From: Amaranthus tricolor
Taxonomy: Eukaryota; Streptophyta; Magnoliopsida; Caryophyllales; Amaranthaceae
Length of the DNA stretch: 64,000 nucleotides
Assembly (NCBI RefSeq): GCF_026212465.1
Contig: NC_080047.1
Span: forward strand, 35,228,214 to 35,292,213
Reading direction: 5' to 3'
Below are positions 37,223-49,636 of the stretch, one piece after another (within the stretch, counting starts at the first letter, position 1; each line of letters starts with the position of its first letter). The notes beneath the pieces are model-generated. The model saw nothing but the letters and a program-made list of their open reading frames with translations, did no database searches and was not told the DNA's origin. The position numbers were made by a program, and so were the translations under genes.

Positions 37223-38335
37223 ATCGAAGCATGTTCCTTGAGTGTAACATGCAAAATTATGGCTATGTTAATTATTATTGGTTTTACTCATTTTTCTACT
37301 CAAATATTAGATAAGAATGTCAATGAAAATCTTTAATCAATGACTTAAGAAGATATTACAACTGAAATAAGCATTAATTGAGTTGTTACTTGTTACTTGT
37401 ACATGCATGGATTGATTACAAAATCAAAAATGATTTTCTCAAAACATTTTAACAATAATAATATTCCTTTTGTTTTGAGGCTATAATTTCACTCTCTTAA
37501 TATATTAATAAATGATGTCGAAATTAATCAATAAATTAAGGTAACCAAGGAGAAACTCACATCATATTAGAATTGAACAAATGGGTCTGAAAATAATTCA
37601 AATAAGCAGGTACGGTGCAGACATACCATTTAAGAATTTTAAGAATGTTCGTTTGTTCAAAGTGAATTGTTTTTCTCTTTATCGAATATGAGACAACTTA
37701 TTATGTGATGAATAATTAATACATGAAATAAGATTATAAGAATCACAAACACAATCACAAAAGCAACCCAAGTCAACATAATTTTTTAGACGACTTCATG
37801 AATAGTCTCCCATAGCTTCGACGAGCAATTGTTAAGGGTTACCCTAATAAAGTATGAATTACATCATCCATTCTAATAAAGTCGTATTTGTTAATATGAT
37901 TCAAGTAGTTATAGTGTTTTTAGGTAAATGTGGTAAATGCAATGTTAGTGGCAGCGAGTATTAATTACTTGTATGCTTTTTGTTTCTACTCTTTATATGG
38001 TATTCAGATTAGATCCTTATTTTTTGTTTGACATGAGATAAAGTAGTAAAATTGTTTTGGTTATGATATTCAAGGGGTCTTTTAAGGATGTGCGAGATGA
38101 TTAACTGCAATAAACTCCTCTTTTTCCTATATATGAAAAAGTTTATCAAAATAAGAAATATGTTAAATTTATTAATAAAATAAATAAATTTATAATAAAT
38201 AAGACGCAAAATAAAAATTTTGTACAGAATTTCTAAATTTTTCAAGACGGCTCTGATAATATCCATAAAAGTGAAAAAAGGAAAAGATAGTTTGAGAGAC
38301 CCAACTAATTGAAAAATAGCAAACCTTCGCCAAGG
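37223..38335. other. Intergenic, upstream of the oxidase gene
   Basis: AT-rich, no repeat or gene recognised. May include further promoter elements of the oxidase gene. Confidence 0.5.
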
Positions 38336-39006
38336 CTACAAATGGCCAACTTTCTTCTCAACCTTCAGTACCTAAGTTCAAAGGGGAAAATATCATCTAT
38401 GAGTATCAAAATGCAAATATTTTCGATTCTCATGAGTTATGGGATATAGATGAAAGTGGGTACAATGAACGAAAACAGTCACCGGCACTACACAGTCAAG
38501 CTTTGCGTGATAATCGCAAAAAGAATGTAAAGGCTCTAGTTTACATCTAACAAGAAGTGGATGATGATATTTTTCCACGAATTTCATCATTGTACATCCA
38601 AAGAAGCATAAGATACCTTAAAGGAGTGTAGAGGTGATAATAAGGTAATTTCAGTCAAGTTGCAAACTCTATGTGGTAATTTTGAGTCTCTTTGTTTCAA
38701 AGAAAGAGAATTGGAGAAAGATTATTTGTCAAGGGTGTCTAGTTTAGTGAATTAAATGAGTTTGTATATGGTGAAGTATTAGTGATTCAACTATTGTTAA
38801 GGAGACTTATCAATAACTTTGCTCATGTTGTACGTTGTTGTAATAAAGACGTCGAAAGATATGTCCTATTATAGTTTTGATGATTTAATGGTTCTTTTTA
38901 GCCCATGAAGATAGGATTATTAACTCCTCTGCAGTTAGAAAATATTCTTCACAAGAATAAGAACCAATATGAGGACTGTAGTCAAGGTCGAGGTTGGGGT
39001 CATCGT

Positions 39007-39552
39007 TAGAGGTGAACAAGGTCCGGTTTGATCTGGTCTGACACAAAAATTAGACCAAACTAGAAATTCTGGTCTGAAACTTTTTCGGACCGGACTATGC
39101 CGTTTAAATCACCAAACCGGACCGGACCAAACCGTTTTACAACGGTCCAGTCTGTTCTGGTCTACGATTTTATATTTTTATATTTTCATCCAAATTAATA
39201 CATGTATTTATGTAAATATTTCACCTACAATTAATAAATATAATAATTTGTAATTAGTTAATAACATCAACATTATTCAAGTATATCTTGCTATATAAAA
39301 ATAACTACATTTTAAAATATCTAGGTAGCAACTTAATTTTTTAAATACAAAATTATGATTTTTGATCATGGTACGGTTTGCGGTCCGGTCCGATCTGGTC
39401 AAAAAAATAAAAAAACCGAGACCAGACCGTAAACCGTAATTTAATTTGAAAAAAACAGACCAGACCATTTAAACCGTAGACCAGACCAAATACTAAAATT
39501 CCGATTTGGTCTGGTTTGATGTACGATTTAGACCATACTTTATTCAGCCTTA
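39007..39552. mobile_element. Non-autonomous hAT element, copy 2 (decayed)
   Basis: Ends TAGAGGTGAACAAGG and TATTCAGCCTTA are diverged versions of the TAGGGCTGAACA terminus. The flanking octamers GTCATCGT (38999-39006) and GTCGTCAT (39553-39560) match at 6 of 8. Subterminal GGTCTGGTC / GACCGGACC arrays are present on both sides around an AT-rich centre. Confidence 0.78.
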
Positions 39553-39638
39553 GTCGTCATCATGGTATTCAAGATGAGGACTGTAGTCAGTCAGGCAAAA
39601 AAAAAAAAATTCAATGTTGCAAGATCGGTAGGCCAAGT

Positions 39639-40379
39639 TGAAAACGTTTGCCAAAACCGTTACGATGCTAAGAGCGATACAAACAACAATGAACAAAACA
39701 ATGTTTGACAATGTAAACTAATCAAAAAGACACAAGGATTTAAGGAGGTTCACCCAATGATGGCTACGTCCTTCGTGGTGTGTAGTTTTTGTTTATATTA
39801 TATCAAGAATGAGTATAAACAACACTTCTCTCTGAAGAATTACAATTGAGTAAGAGATAAAAACAAAAGGCTATGTGTTTGGCTTAGGGGTTGTGTTTGA
39901 TGTGTGAGTATGAGAGCTCTATATATAGTACTAGGTACATGAATATCAATAGCTCACTTGAATATATAGTTAATATAGAGTAATGAATAATATGAAATAA
40001 CTCCAAGAACTTGAAAGGTCGAAAAATCAGCATCCCATGCATATCAGAGGATCCGCTCGACCGGAACAAAGAGCACGCTTGGTCGAGCGAGTATCAGCTA
40101 CATTCTGGAGCATTCTGTCTGACCGCTCGACCTACCAATATGGCTTGCTCGGTCGAGCGGGTAGGTCGAGCGACCTCTCTGCTTCCTCTGTCAGAATTTT
40201 GATCGAACTACCATAAAATCAAGTTCTTTCTACTTCTTCATTAATCTTCATTAACACCCATAATTCCTCATGAATACTCTCCACACAATTACACCCTTTT
40301 GGATTCCACAAACCAAGAGTCACACACATCAATACACACTTTAATTTGTGCACTCAAGTCACACATACCATTCATAACA
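39639..40379 (-). repeat. 3' LTR of the copia element (741 bp)
   Basis: On the minus strand it runs TGTTATGAATGG to CGTTTTCA. A TATA box (TACTATATATAGAGCTC, minus) lies near 39912-39928. A cluster of GGTCGAGCG / CGCTCGACC words at 40050-40175 forms GC-rich inverted repeats in the leader. Confidence 0.92.
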
Positions 40380-40479
40380 ATCTCCACCTTGACTTGAGTT
40401 CACCCAAGTCAAAAACATTCATCAATCCACTTCATAAATAAAAGAAAAAACATACACACCTCAAATGCCCCAAAAGGCA

Positions 40480-43400
40480 TTATCTCAAGCAAGGAGCTAA
40501 ACCAACCAAGTCAACACATAATTCAAACTTGGTAGTAGGTAATGACTTTATCATCATGTCGGCCGGATTCTCCGTAGTGTCAATCTTTTTCAATAACACC
40601 CTCTTGTGCTCAACTTCATCCCGGATGAAGTTATACTTAATATCAATGTGTTTGGAACTTCTATGAAATGTATTTTGATTTCTAGCCAAGTGAATTGCAC
40701 TTTGACTATCACAATGCACACTTACCTCACATACCTTATTGCACATTTCACCAACAAGACCTTTAAGCCATTTTGCCTCCTTGAATGACTCGGCCACGGC
40801 TATGTACTCCGCTTCGGTTGTTGAAAGAGCAACCACATCTTGCAAAGATGATTGCCAACTTATCGCCGAACCACCCAAAGTAAACACGAACCCACTTGTG
40901 GACTTTCTATTATCTAGATCACCACCATAGTCCGAGTCACAAAACCCGGTTAGCTCGCTTGAATTCTTCCCATACATAAGACAAACATTAGAAGTATCTT
41001 TCAAATACCTCAATAACCATTTTAGTGCCTCCCAATGTCCCTTCCCCGGATTAGACATATATCTACTCACCAAACTCACCGCATGAGCAATGTCGGGTCT
41101 AGAACATACCATGGCATACATAACACTACCAACGGCACTAGTGTATGGAATTCTTACCATTTGCTCTTCTTCAGCCTTTGTTTGTGGACACAACTTCTTG
41201 GACAATTTGAAATGAGAAGCAAGAGGAGTAGATACACCTTTAGCATCATCCATAGAGAAACGTTGCACAACTTTCTCAATGTACTTCCTTTGACTAAGGT
41301 ATAGGATACCCTTAGCCCGATCTCTCAAAATTTCCATCCCAAGAATCTTCTTGGCTTCAATAAGATCCTTCATGTCAAATTCACTTGAAAGCAACTCTTT
41401 CAAGTTCTCCACCTTAAACAAAGAACTACATGCTACTAGCATGTCATCAACATATAAGAGCAAATATAACAAAGAACCATCTTCAAATTTCTTAAGATAG
41501 ACACAACTATCAAAAGAACTTCTAATAAAATCATGTGAAATCATAAAGGAATCAAACCTTTTGTACCATTGCCTCAAAGATTGCTTTAACCCATATAATG
41601 ACCTCTTCAATCTACACACATGATTTTCTTTACCGGCTACCTCAAAACCTTCTGGTTGCTTCATAAAGATCTCCTCTTCAAGCTCACCGTGAAGAAACGT
41701 CGTTTTTACATCCAATTGATGTAACTCCAAATCCTCCATCGCCACCAAAGCAAGTAATGCCCTTATAGAAGAGTGTTTCACCACTGGTGAGAAAACTTCA
41801 TGAAAATCAACACCCTCAGTTTGAGAGTATCCCTTTGCAACTACCCTTGCTTTGTAGATGGGAGGAATATCACTAGAAGGACCCTCCTTCCTCTTGAATA
41901 TCCACTTGCACCCAACAATTTTCTTTTTCTTTGGTGCTTCAACGATATTCCAAGTTTCATTCTTTGCAAGAGACTCCATCTCTTGCTTCATAGCTATCAA
42001 CCACTTGCTTGAGTCTTTTGAGGCCATAGCCTCCTTATACGTACTCGGTTCATGTAATCCTTCGACTTTGCTAGCAATGTTGAGAGCATAGGCAACATAA
42101 TCACATTCCTCAATATACCTCCTTGGAGCCACGATCTTCCTTCTTTGTCTAGTTGTGGACAAAGATGGAGATCTTTGTTGATCATCATTGTAGAAATGCT
42201 AATAGATGATCGAATGCAACAAGGGGGGGGGGGGGGGGGGGGGGGGGGGGGTGAATTGTTGTGTATTAGGTTTAAGATTTTTGCCTCTAATTTTTGCGGA
42301 ATTGTATCAAGTAAAGAACAAAACTTAAACTTAAAAACAAAAAGAAAAATAATAAAAGGAGACAAAGATTTTACGTGGAAACCTTCTTGGCCTAATAAGA
42401 AGGAAAAACCACGACCCCCCGGGATTTCAAAATTCTCACTATGTTTTAGGCAATCAATTACAATTACATAAAACAAATATGCTTCACTTGAAGCTTCTCT
42501 ACTCTAGGCCTAATTCTCTTTCTCTATTCTCCCTTTCTCTTTCTCTATTCTCACGATTCTCTTTTCAATTCCCTTAGACTTTTTCGTAAGTCTAATTACA
42601 ACAAAACACTCAATTACCCTTACAAGGCCAATTCTTAAGAAGATTAAAATTAAGTAGTTGCTCAAGAAAAATATAATGAATTAATTGGCATTAAAATAAT
42701 TTTTTCTTATTTTGATCTCACCTTAAGGACACTCTAAGATGGATATCGGTTGAGCGTAGCTTCCCTCGTTTATAAAGGGAACAGCCATCAGTGCACTCAC
42801 CCCACGATTTCCATGTAGTGCACTCACCCCATGACTTCCATTTACTTACTTGCTCCCAAAGAAAATTGGGAAGTTATTGAAAGTAGAGGTGGAAAATGAC
42901 TGCGGTTCTCTTGTACGGTTAATAGTACATGAGTCACTAGGAAGATCCTAAATTATAGGAGACTTGTTCAAAGTAGAGAATAAATCTCTTGGGTGTCCGA
43001 ATTTATAGGAGACTAATTATAAGTAAGGAATAAGTCTTCTCCATATTTTTAGGCGTTTAAAAACAAACTTTTTGCCAATTAATAAATTAATTTAATTAAG
43101 CAACTAATTAAACTTTTAACCTTTTACATTAACTAAAAACAGAAAACGTAATTTTCGTAACTTCCAGTCAATGTCTTCTTCAGACCTGTATCGTGGGGAA
43201 CAGCGCACTGTCTCCATCTACAACTTTCGTCAGGACTTTAACTCTAGGAACAGTAAACTGTCTTCTAAAGCAATTGTCCAACTTCTTGGATATTTGAGAC
43301 ATGTACAACTTCCACGAACCAAGTCATAGGCTTCATCAACGATTAACAAAATCGGATATTCACCTACAAAACAATCTCTAAAATATCTTTGTTTATTAAA

Positions 43401-45651
43401 AGTGAAGTCATCATCAAAACCTTAAGAGCCAACAATCATCATAATTTTATCATCTTCAATATTGGGAGGTTGACCCTCCACTTGTGCATCATCATTTACA
43501 TTATTATCAGTGGACTTTTCTATACTAGATACAAGCATGCTATTTTCATCAAAAACAACATCTCTAGAAACAATTACTCTTTTTGATTCATTACACCACA
43601 CCCTATACCCCTTTACACCCACTCCATATCCCACAAAAATACATTTTCTAGCCCTAGGTTCTAAATTACCATCAATTACATGAATATAAGCTGGACAACC
43701 AAAGATTCTAAGACTAGAATAATTTACCGGAGTGTTGTACCACACTTCTTGTGGCGACTTGAATTTCAAGGCGGTATGAGGTGAGCGGTTGATCAAATAA
43801 CATGCCGTAGCCACCACTTCGGCCCAAATTTGCTTGCTTTAGCATACACCGAGCCCTCTCCAATAATGTTTTATTTATTCTCTCCGCAACGCCATTTTGT
43901 TGAGGACGACCTGCACAAGTTCTATGTCTGACAATGCCTTCATTAGAACAATATTTCAGAAATTTATTATCAACAAATTCAAGACCATTATCGGTTCTTA
44001 AGGTCTTGATGCTTCTACCGGTCATTTTCTCAATCATCTTCTTCCATTCCAAGAAGACATCAAAGACTTCATTCTTTTGTTTTATGAAGTAACACCAAAC
44101 TTTTCTTGAGAAATCATCAATAAAGGTCAACAAGTAATTACAACCACTAAGGGAGGGCTTTCGTGAAGGCCCCCACAAATCGGAATGGACGTAGTCTAAA
44201 ATCCCCTTAGTGTTGTGAATGGCGGGTTTGAAACTAACTCTCTTGTATTTCCCATAAACACAATGTTCACAAAACCCAAGGTCCCCAAATTTCTTCCCAT
44301 CAAATAAACCTTGTTTAGAGAGTTCAAACATACATCTTTCTCCCATGTGACCAAGCCTCAAATGCCAAAGTTTGGTGTCATGATCGGACATTGTGCTTGT
44401 GGAAATATTTGCCGAGCCAAGGATGGTTGAACCTTGAAGAGCATACAAACTCCCATTCAACTTACCCTTCATCACAACTAGTGAGCCTTTAGCAACCTTC
44501 ATGACTCCACCTTCACAAGTGATTCTACACCCGATCTTGTCAAGAGTACCCAAAGATAAGAGATTCTTTTTCAAGCCCGGAACATACCTTACATCGGTTA
44601 AGGTCCTCACAATTCCATCAAACATCTTCACTTTAATGCTCCCAATACCAACAACCTTACAAATCGTGTTGTTCCCCATGGTGACTTTTTCCCTATCAAT
44701 ACTTTCAAATGTATGGAAGAAAGTTTTGTTGGGAGTCATGTGGAATGTGCACCCCGAGTCAAGAATCCATTCATCGTTATCTTTATACTCATGTGTGGCA
44801 AATAATACATCACCATCATCACTATCATTCACATAACTAGCATTTGCATTACTAGTTCCTTCCCTAGCCTCCTCTTTATTTTTATTTTTCAACTTCCAAC
44901 AATCTTTTTTGATGTGGCCCATAAGCTTGCTATAGTTACAAGTTTTATTTTTATTTGGCCTAATAGGCTTGGACCTCCCTTTACCCTTGTTTCCACTCCC
45001 ACTAGTGGAGCCTTTCTCTTGTGACCTCCCTCTCACAAACAACCCATCACTGGCATTGCTTTGTGACTTTTGTGATAATTGTGAATCGATAAGATCCCTT
45101 TGTGTCAAGGCATTCTTCACATCATCACTACTCAAATTATCTCTACCATAGAGTAGAGTTTCTCTAAAATTTTTGTAAGAAGGGGGTAGAGAACATAAGA
45201 GGTAAATTGCCAAGTCTTCATCATCAAGCTTGACATCAATATTTTCCAAATCCATAACAATGGAATAAAATTCATCTAAGTGAGGTTTCAAGGATTTACT
45301 TTCCTCCAAGCGTAGATCGTAGAGTCTACTTTTCAAAAGTAGCCTATTGGTAACACTCTTGGCCATATAGAGTGATTCCAACTTCTCCCATATACCCTTG
45401 GTTGTTGTTTCTTTAACAACCTCTCTTAGAACTTCGTTGGAAAGGCATAATTGAATTGCCGACAACGCCTTTGAGTCTATCTCTTCCCACCTTGATGCGG
45501 TCATTCCTTCCGGCATCTTATCTACACCATCAATGGCCTTATGCACACCATTTTGGATTAAAATGGCTCTCATTTTGACTTGCCATAAGCCAAAATTTAC
45601 ATTTCTATCAAACTTCTCTATGTCAAGCTTCATTGTAGTCATAATTCTCAA
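40480..45651 (-). pseudogene. Copia gag-pol polyprotein, disrupted
   Basis: Begins at 45651 with the gag domain (MKLDIEKFDRNVNFGLWQVK), then a zinc knuckle CNYSKLMGHIKKDCWKL whose second cysteine is serine, protease (WILDSGCTFHMT), GAG-pre-integrase (WHLRLGHMGE), and integrase core (FIDDFSRKVW, LRTDNGLEF, GVAERINKTLLERARCML). A 1-bp shift near 43830 moves the frame to 43817-43435 (ATACYLINRSPHTAL, FVGYGVGVKGYRVW). After the solo LTR, 42188-40480 has reverse transcriptase (CKWIFKRKEG, LLYVDDMLVA) and RNase H (GFCDSDYGGDLDNRKSTSG, STTEAEYIAVAE, SKHIDIKYNFIRD) to a normal stop. The order gag-PR-IN-RT-RH is that of copia. Tork/Tnt1 affinity is from overall resemblance. Confidence 0.93.
42189..43434 (-). 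mobile_element. Solo LTR (copia-type), 1246 bp, inside the copia pol
   Basis: Plus strand begins TGTAGAAATGC and ends AGAGCCAACA; minus strand is TGTTGGCTCTTAAGG to CATTTCTACA, that is TG...CA. Flanks repeat ATCAT (42184-42188 and 43435-43439; the identity extends to 8 bases because the target is ATC-rich). Removing it rejoins the copia frame between DKIMM and NDDQQRSPS. It contains a run of about 30 G at 42222-42251. The TGTTGGCTCTTAAGG start resembles SIRE/Maximus LTRs (from memory, tentative). Confidence 0.82.
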
Positions 45652-45681
45652 ATAACAACTTCTTAAGACACCGTAAAATCA

Positions 45682-45699
45682 ACTTGGCTCTGATACCAA
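45682..45699 (-). other. Primer-binding site of the copia element (initiator-Met tRNA type)
   Basis: Minus strand reads TTGGTATCAGAGCCAAG directly next to the right LTR. TGGTATCAGAGC is complementary to the 3' end of plant initiator methionine tRNA, the usual copia primer. Confidence 0.92.
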
Positions 45700-45700
45700 T

Positions 45701-46450
45701 TGAAAACGTTTGCCAAAACCGTTACGATGCTAAGAGCGATACGAACAACAATGAACAAAACAACGTTTGACAATGTAAACTAATCAAAAAGACACAAGGA
45801 TTTAAGGAGGTTCACCCAATGATGGCTACGTCCTCCGTGGTGTGTAGTTTCTGTTTATATTATATCAAGAATGAGTATAAACAACACTTCTCTCTGAAGA
45901 ATTACAATTGAGTAAGAGATAAAAACAAAAGGCTATGTGTTTGGCTTAGGGGTTGTGTTTGATGTGTTTGATGTGTGAGTATGAGAGCTCTATATATAGT
46001 AGTAGGTACATGAATATCAATAGCTCACTTGAATACATAGTTAATGTAGAGTAATGAATAATATGAAATAACTCCAAGAACTTGAAAGGTCAAAAAATCA
46101 GCATCCCATGCATATCAGAGGATCCGCTCGATCGGAACAGGGAGCTCGCTCGGTCGAGCGAGTATCAGCTACATTCTGGAGCATTCTGTCTGACCGCTCG
46201 ACCTACCAATATGGCTTGCTCGGTCGAGCGGGTAGGTCGAGCGACCTCTCTGCTTCCTCTGTCAGAATTCTGATCGAACTACCATAAAATCAAGTTCTTT
46301 CTACTTCTTTATTAATCTTCATTAACACCCATAATTCCTCATGAATACTCTCCACACAATTACACCCTTTTGGATTCCACAAACTAAGAGTCACACACAT
46401 GAACACACACTTTAATTTGTGCACTCAAGTCACACATAACATTCATAACA
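45701..46450 (-). repeat. 5' LTR of the copia element (750 bp)
   Basis: Near-identical to 39639-40379. It is 9 bp longer because GTTTGATGT is duplicated near 45955-45975. Differences are mostly transitions, several in the GGTCGAGCG-rich leader. Confidence 0.93.
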
Positions 46451-46545
46451 CAAGTTGAAGCAAAATGTTGGGATAAGGAAAGTTACGAGCAAGAGTAAAA
46501 GAAGGAGCAAACAACATTGCCCAAAATCTTGGAGGAAATAGCAAA

Positions 46546-47986
46546 ACTTTTTTTTTTTTATTTTACTTTATTTTATTTTATTTTATGTTTGGTTGTGTTT
46601 GTGATGATCTTGATGTGAATTTAAAAGAAATAAAACTATGAAAAATATGTTTTTAAATTTTGAGTCATACCATGTTGGGTAAATCCGAACCGACCCAAGA
46701 CCTGAAATGATCCGACCTGAAAAACAATCCGATCTGACTCGAAAACGATTTGGTCGAAATTGATCCGACTCAAAACCCGTCTGATAGATCGATTGTTCGA
46801 GTGACAAGTAACTAATTAATGAATAATCCAAATGATCTATTCAACCATACAATAATCTCAAGAATACACAAATAGTCAAGATTCCAATAAAATTGAGCCA
46901 TAACATTGATTCAAGTCACAATTGTGACAATTAGCATAAATTAAGAGCTCCAGTATGGAGTATTATCGCAAAGAATGATTTTCATAGCTAATCGAAAATT
47001 CTTGGTACCTAGTCATCAGCTAGTCTACTTAATCGTTTTTTAATAATCATTTGTTTGACATTCCCATCTTCATTTACAATTATCTGCGCTCCTTGTTTTA
47101 TGGAGCATGATTATTCCCATAATAATTAATAATTTCCCCATTAATTTTTATTTTCATTTTACATATTAAGTGTACTGTATATTGTAAAAGTTGAACAAAT
47201 ATGAAGTTGATATCAATAAAATATGAACTATTCAATAATGTTTGTCAACTCATGCGTACGTCGTGGAGAAATACAGAGCTCGCTCGTCTAACCGCAACGT
47301 TGCCTTGCTGAATTCCAACTGTCATCCCATGCAGATTTTATTATAATTATTAGTAGATAGTGCCCGTGCGATGCACAATTTTATTAAACTTTACGACATA
47401 ATTTTATTAACTATATAAAGTATACAATGATCAATAACACATTTTAAATCACATTTAACACAAAAATATGTAAAATTATTTTATAAAAGTTTAAACGAAA
47501 AAATGGTTTTTGTCATGAAAAATATAATTGATTTACATAAAAATAGTCACAACATGAGTCATATTAGAACTAAGCATTGCATTTAAGCAACCAATTGTAT
47601 AAATAACAAAAAATCTAAATAAAAGTATATTATGTTTTAATCATCTCAAAATATCCAATACACTAAATAATATTCATTTAATAAATAAAATAAAAAATAT
47701 TTTATAAATAATTGAAAACAAATAATATATATGGTTTTTAAATACATTAAATGCAGTGAGTAATAAAGTCAAAGATAAAAAAAGTAGTCATAAAAACAAT
47801 GATATAAAGTTTGAGACGCTGAAATGGACTCCTAAAGAAATCGGGAATACTCTTCATCTCATACTCCTCTTTCGATACATAATTGAAGGTTTTGAAAATA
47901 AAATAGAGAAAAATATCTCATATCGAATTCAAAGTGCCATGCTATTATTACTTAAAATATTAATATTTGATATGGTGAAGGCATAG
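46546..47986. other. Intergenic repeats, no gene
   Basis: A TTTTATTTTA-rich run (46550-46585) is followed by 46670-46800 with repeated GATCCGAC / CCGAACC words, like the subterminal array of another decayed hAT-type MITE. Near 47360 AGATAGTGCCCGTGCGATGC is a phrase I associate with a dispersed plant repeat. The open frame at 47756-47986 has no recognisable domain. Confidence 0.4.
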
Positions 47987-48150
47987 TTTTCTTTTTTCTT
48001 TCAAATAAAAAACTCATTGGCGCCAAGCGTGAGGGAATGCTAAACGTTTAGTAATTTCTCTTCCGACCAGGATAAAAGATCCCATTGAAGCAGCTAACCC
48101 CATGCATATTGTATGTACATCTGGTTGCACAAATTGCATGGTATCATAAA

Positions 48151-49636
48151 TAGGGCTGCACACGGTCCGGTCTGGTCTGGTTTGACAGAAAAATCAGACC
48201 AGACCAGAAATTCCGGTCTGGAAATTTTTCAGACCAGACCAGTCAAAAGACCAGACCGGACCAGACCAGACCGTTCTAGAACGGTCTGGTCTGTTCTGGT
48301 CTACGGTTTTTTTTTATTTTTTTTATTGAGTGAGAATCTAAGATAAACGATAATATATAAACAAAATACATCATCAAATCCAAAGCAGGCTGTAGAAGGG
48401 TTTTTCGGTTTGGGAATTGGAACGACAGAAAAATAAAATCAAAAACTTGAAGATTAATTAACAATCTTAATAGTCTTCAAACTTGATTGAAAATACTAAA
48501 TTTAGTTTTCAACAGAAAAATAAAATCAAAAACTAAATTTAGGAGTTCATGAGTACTGTCACAAGCTCCTCTCAATTCCTCTTGATTAACAAATAGGTTC
48601 CAAAAATCACAATTTTTTCCAAGAATATTCATTAACATGAGATGAGCATTCCAAATTGAATCTGAACCCTGATATAATTCATAAAATTGAGATGAGAAAT
48701 AAAAAAACTATTAATTTTCCCTTGATCAGCTAAATGGGTATTCCAAAAAGTTGAAAATTTTTCCAAAAATATTCATATACATGAAATGGGCATTCCAAAA
48801 TTTCAATCTACCCCTAAAACATTTCATAAAATTGAGATGAAAAATAACAAAATTTATTCATTTTCTCTTGATTAGCAAATTGGGTATTCCAAAATATCAT
48901 TTCCTATAAAATTCATGAACAAAAGAAGGGCATTCAAAAATTCAATCACTCCCTAACAAAAATCCAGTAAAAATTGAAACGGGCAACTACATTAATTTGA
49001 ACAGAAAATCAAGTAATCAAGATAAAAAAAAATCCACATTCAAGTTACTTAGATCAGAAAAGCATCAATGAAAAAAGAGGCAAAGAGAAGGACCTCATCT
49101 TTGAGCATATGAAGAAGGGTAGTTTTCCCAGACATAATTAACATTCTTCATATCAACCAATATCAACAACACTCGAAGGAGCACAGAAGCACTGTCGATA
49201 CTCGATTGTCGATGGGTTGAAGGCGAGGAGGCAGGCGATTATCAGAGAAGCCAGAAGCACAGAAGCCTCGAAGAAGGAATGAGAGAGAAGGTGAGGAAGT
49301 CTGAAATGGAGATGGAGATTGGAGTGGAGAATGAGAGTGAAGGCGAGGAAGTCTGAAATGGAGATGGAGATTGGAGCGGAGGCAGCCAGGTTCATGAAAT
49401 GAGTATTGACTACTGAGTAGTTGCCCAACCCTAATGCCTAATCCCCTAAAATTTGATTTTAAAACGGTTTTACGGTCCGGTTTGGTTTTAGAAATTTTAA
49501 ATCGGGACCGGACCGTAAACCGTTTTAAAAAAAAAAAACCAGACCAGACCATTTAGACCGTAGACCAAACCAAACATTTAAATTACGGTTTGGTCCGGTT
49601 TGGTTTACGGTTTAGACCAAACCATGTTCAGCCCTA
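48151..49636. mobile_element. Non-autonomous hAT element, copy 3, inserted in the clpP fragment
   Basis: Ends TAGGGCTGCACA and TGTTCAGCCCTA, perfect 8-bp duplication ATCATAAA (48143-48150 and 49637-49644). Subterminal arrays of GGTCTGGTC / GACCAGACC lie at 48166-48305 and 49465-49620. The centre is 1.1 kb: it carries direct repeats of a TTCCAAAA...ATTCAT...ACATGA phrase at 48600-48950, a SAR1 gene scrap at 49094-49135, and a segment (49400-49450) shared with copy 1. Confidence 0.93.
49094..49135 (-). pseudogene. SAR1 small GTPase exon end (P-loop) captured in hAT copy 3
   Basis: Minus strand encodes SGKTTLLHMLKDE followed at once by GT at 49093-49092. GKTTLLHMLKDE is the P-loop segment of SAR1, the GTPase that starts COPII coat assembly at the ER. 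The GT and the T-rich sequence after it look like a 5' splice site plus intron. Residues before the match (IM instead of DN) have already diverged, so the capture boundary or decay begins there. No further SAR1 exon was found in the element. The match is short but specific. Confidence 0.72.

Larger units (their letters stand above)
39639..46450 (-). mobile_element. Ty1/copia retrotransposon, Tork/Tnt1-like, nearly complete
   Basis: A 6.8-kb element in minus orientation. LTRs are at 39639-40379 (3') and 45701-46450 (5'), target duplication CAAGT at 39634-39638 and 46451-46455. The tRNA-iMet-type primer-binding site lies just inside the right LTR and a purine-rich AAGGTGGAGATTG tract just inside the left LTR. 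About 20 substitutions by eye between LTRs plus one 9-bp duplication imply a relatively recent insertion. The gag-pol frame is broken by a 1-bp shift and by a 1.25-kb solo LTR. Confidence 0.95.
38337..46545 (+). pseudogene. Old Ty1/copia gag relic, split by two later insertions
   Basis: Plus-strand remnants of a copia gag. 38337-38998 reads PKFKGENIIYEYQ, HELWDID, DNRKKNVKALVYI, ISSLYIQRS, and ends in a charged segment before the zinc knuckle. A hAT MITE sits at 39007-39552. 39553-39638 resumes with a QCCKIG knuckle start, and after the large copia insertion 46451-46545 continues with EAKCWDKESYEQE, the second half of a CCHC zinc knuckle in the shifted frame. Stops and frameshifts show age. 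It is the host into which the Tork-like element inserted. Confidence 0.75.

Noticed and set aside
41997..42476. Minus-strand frame with a proline run
   Set aside because: Artefact of the poly-G run crossing the border between the copia pol and the solo LTR; out of frame with the real pol.
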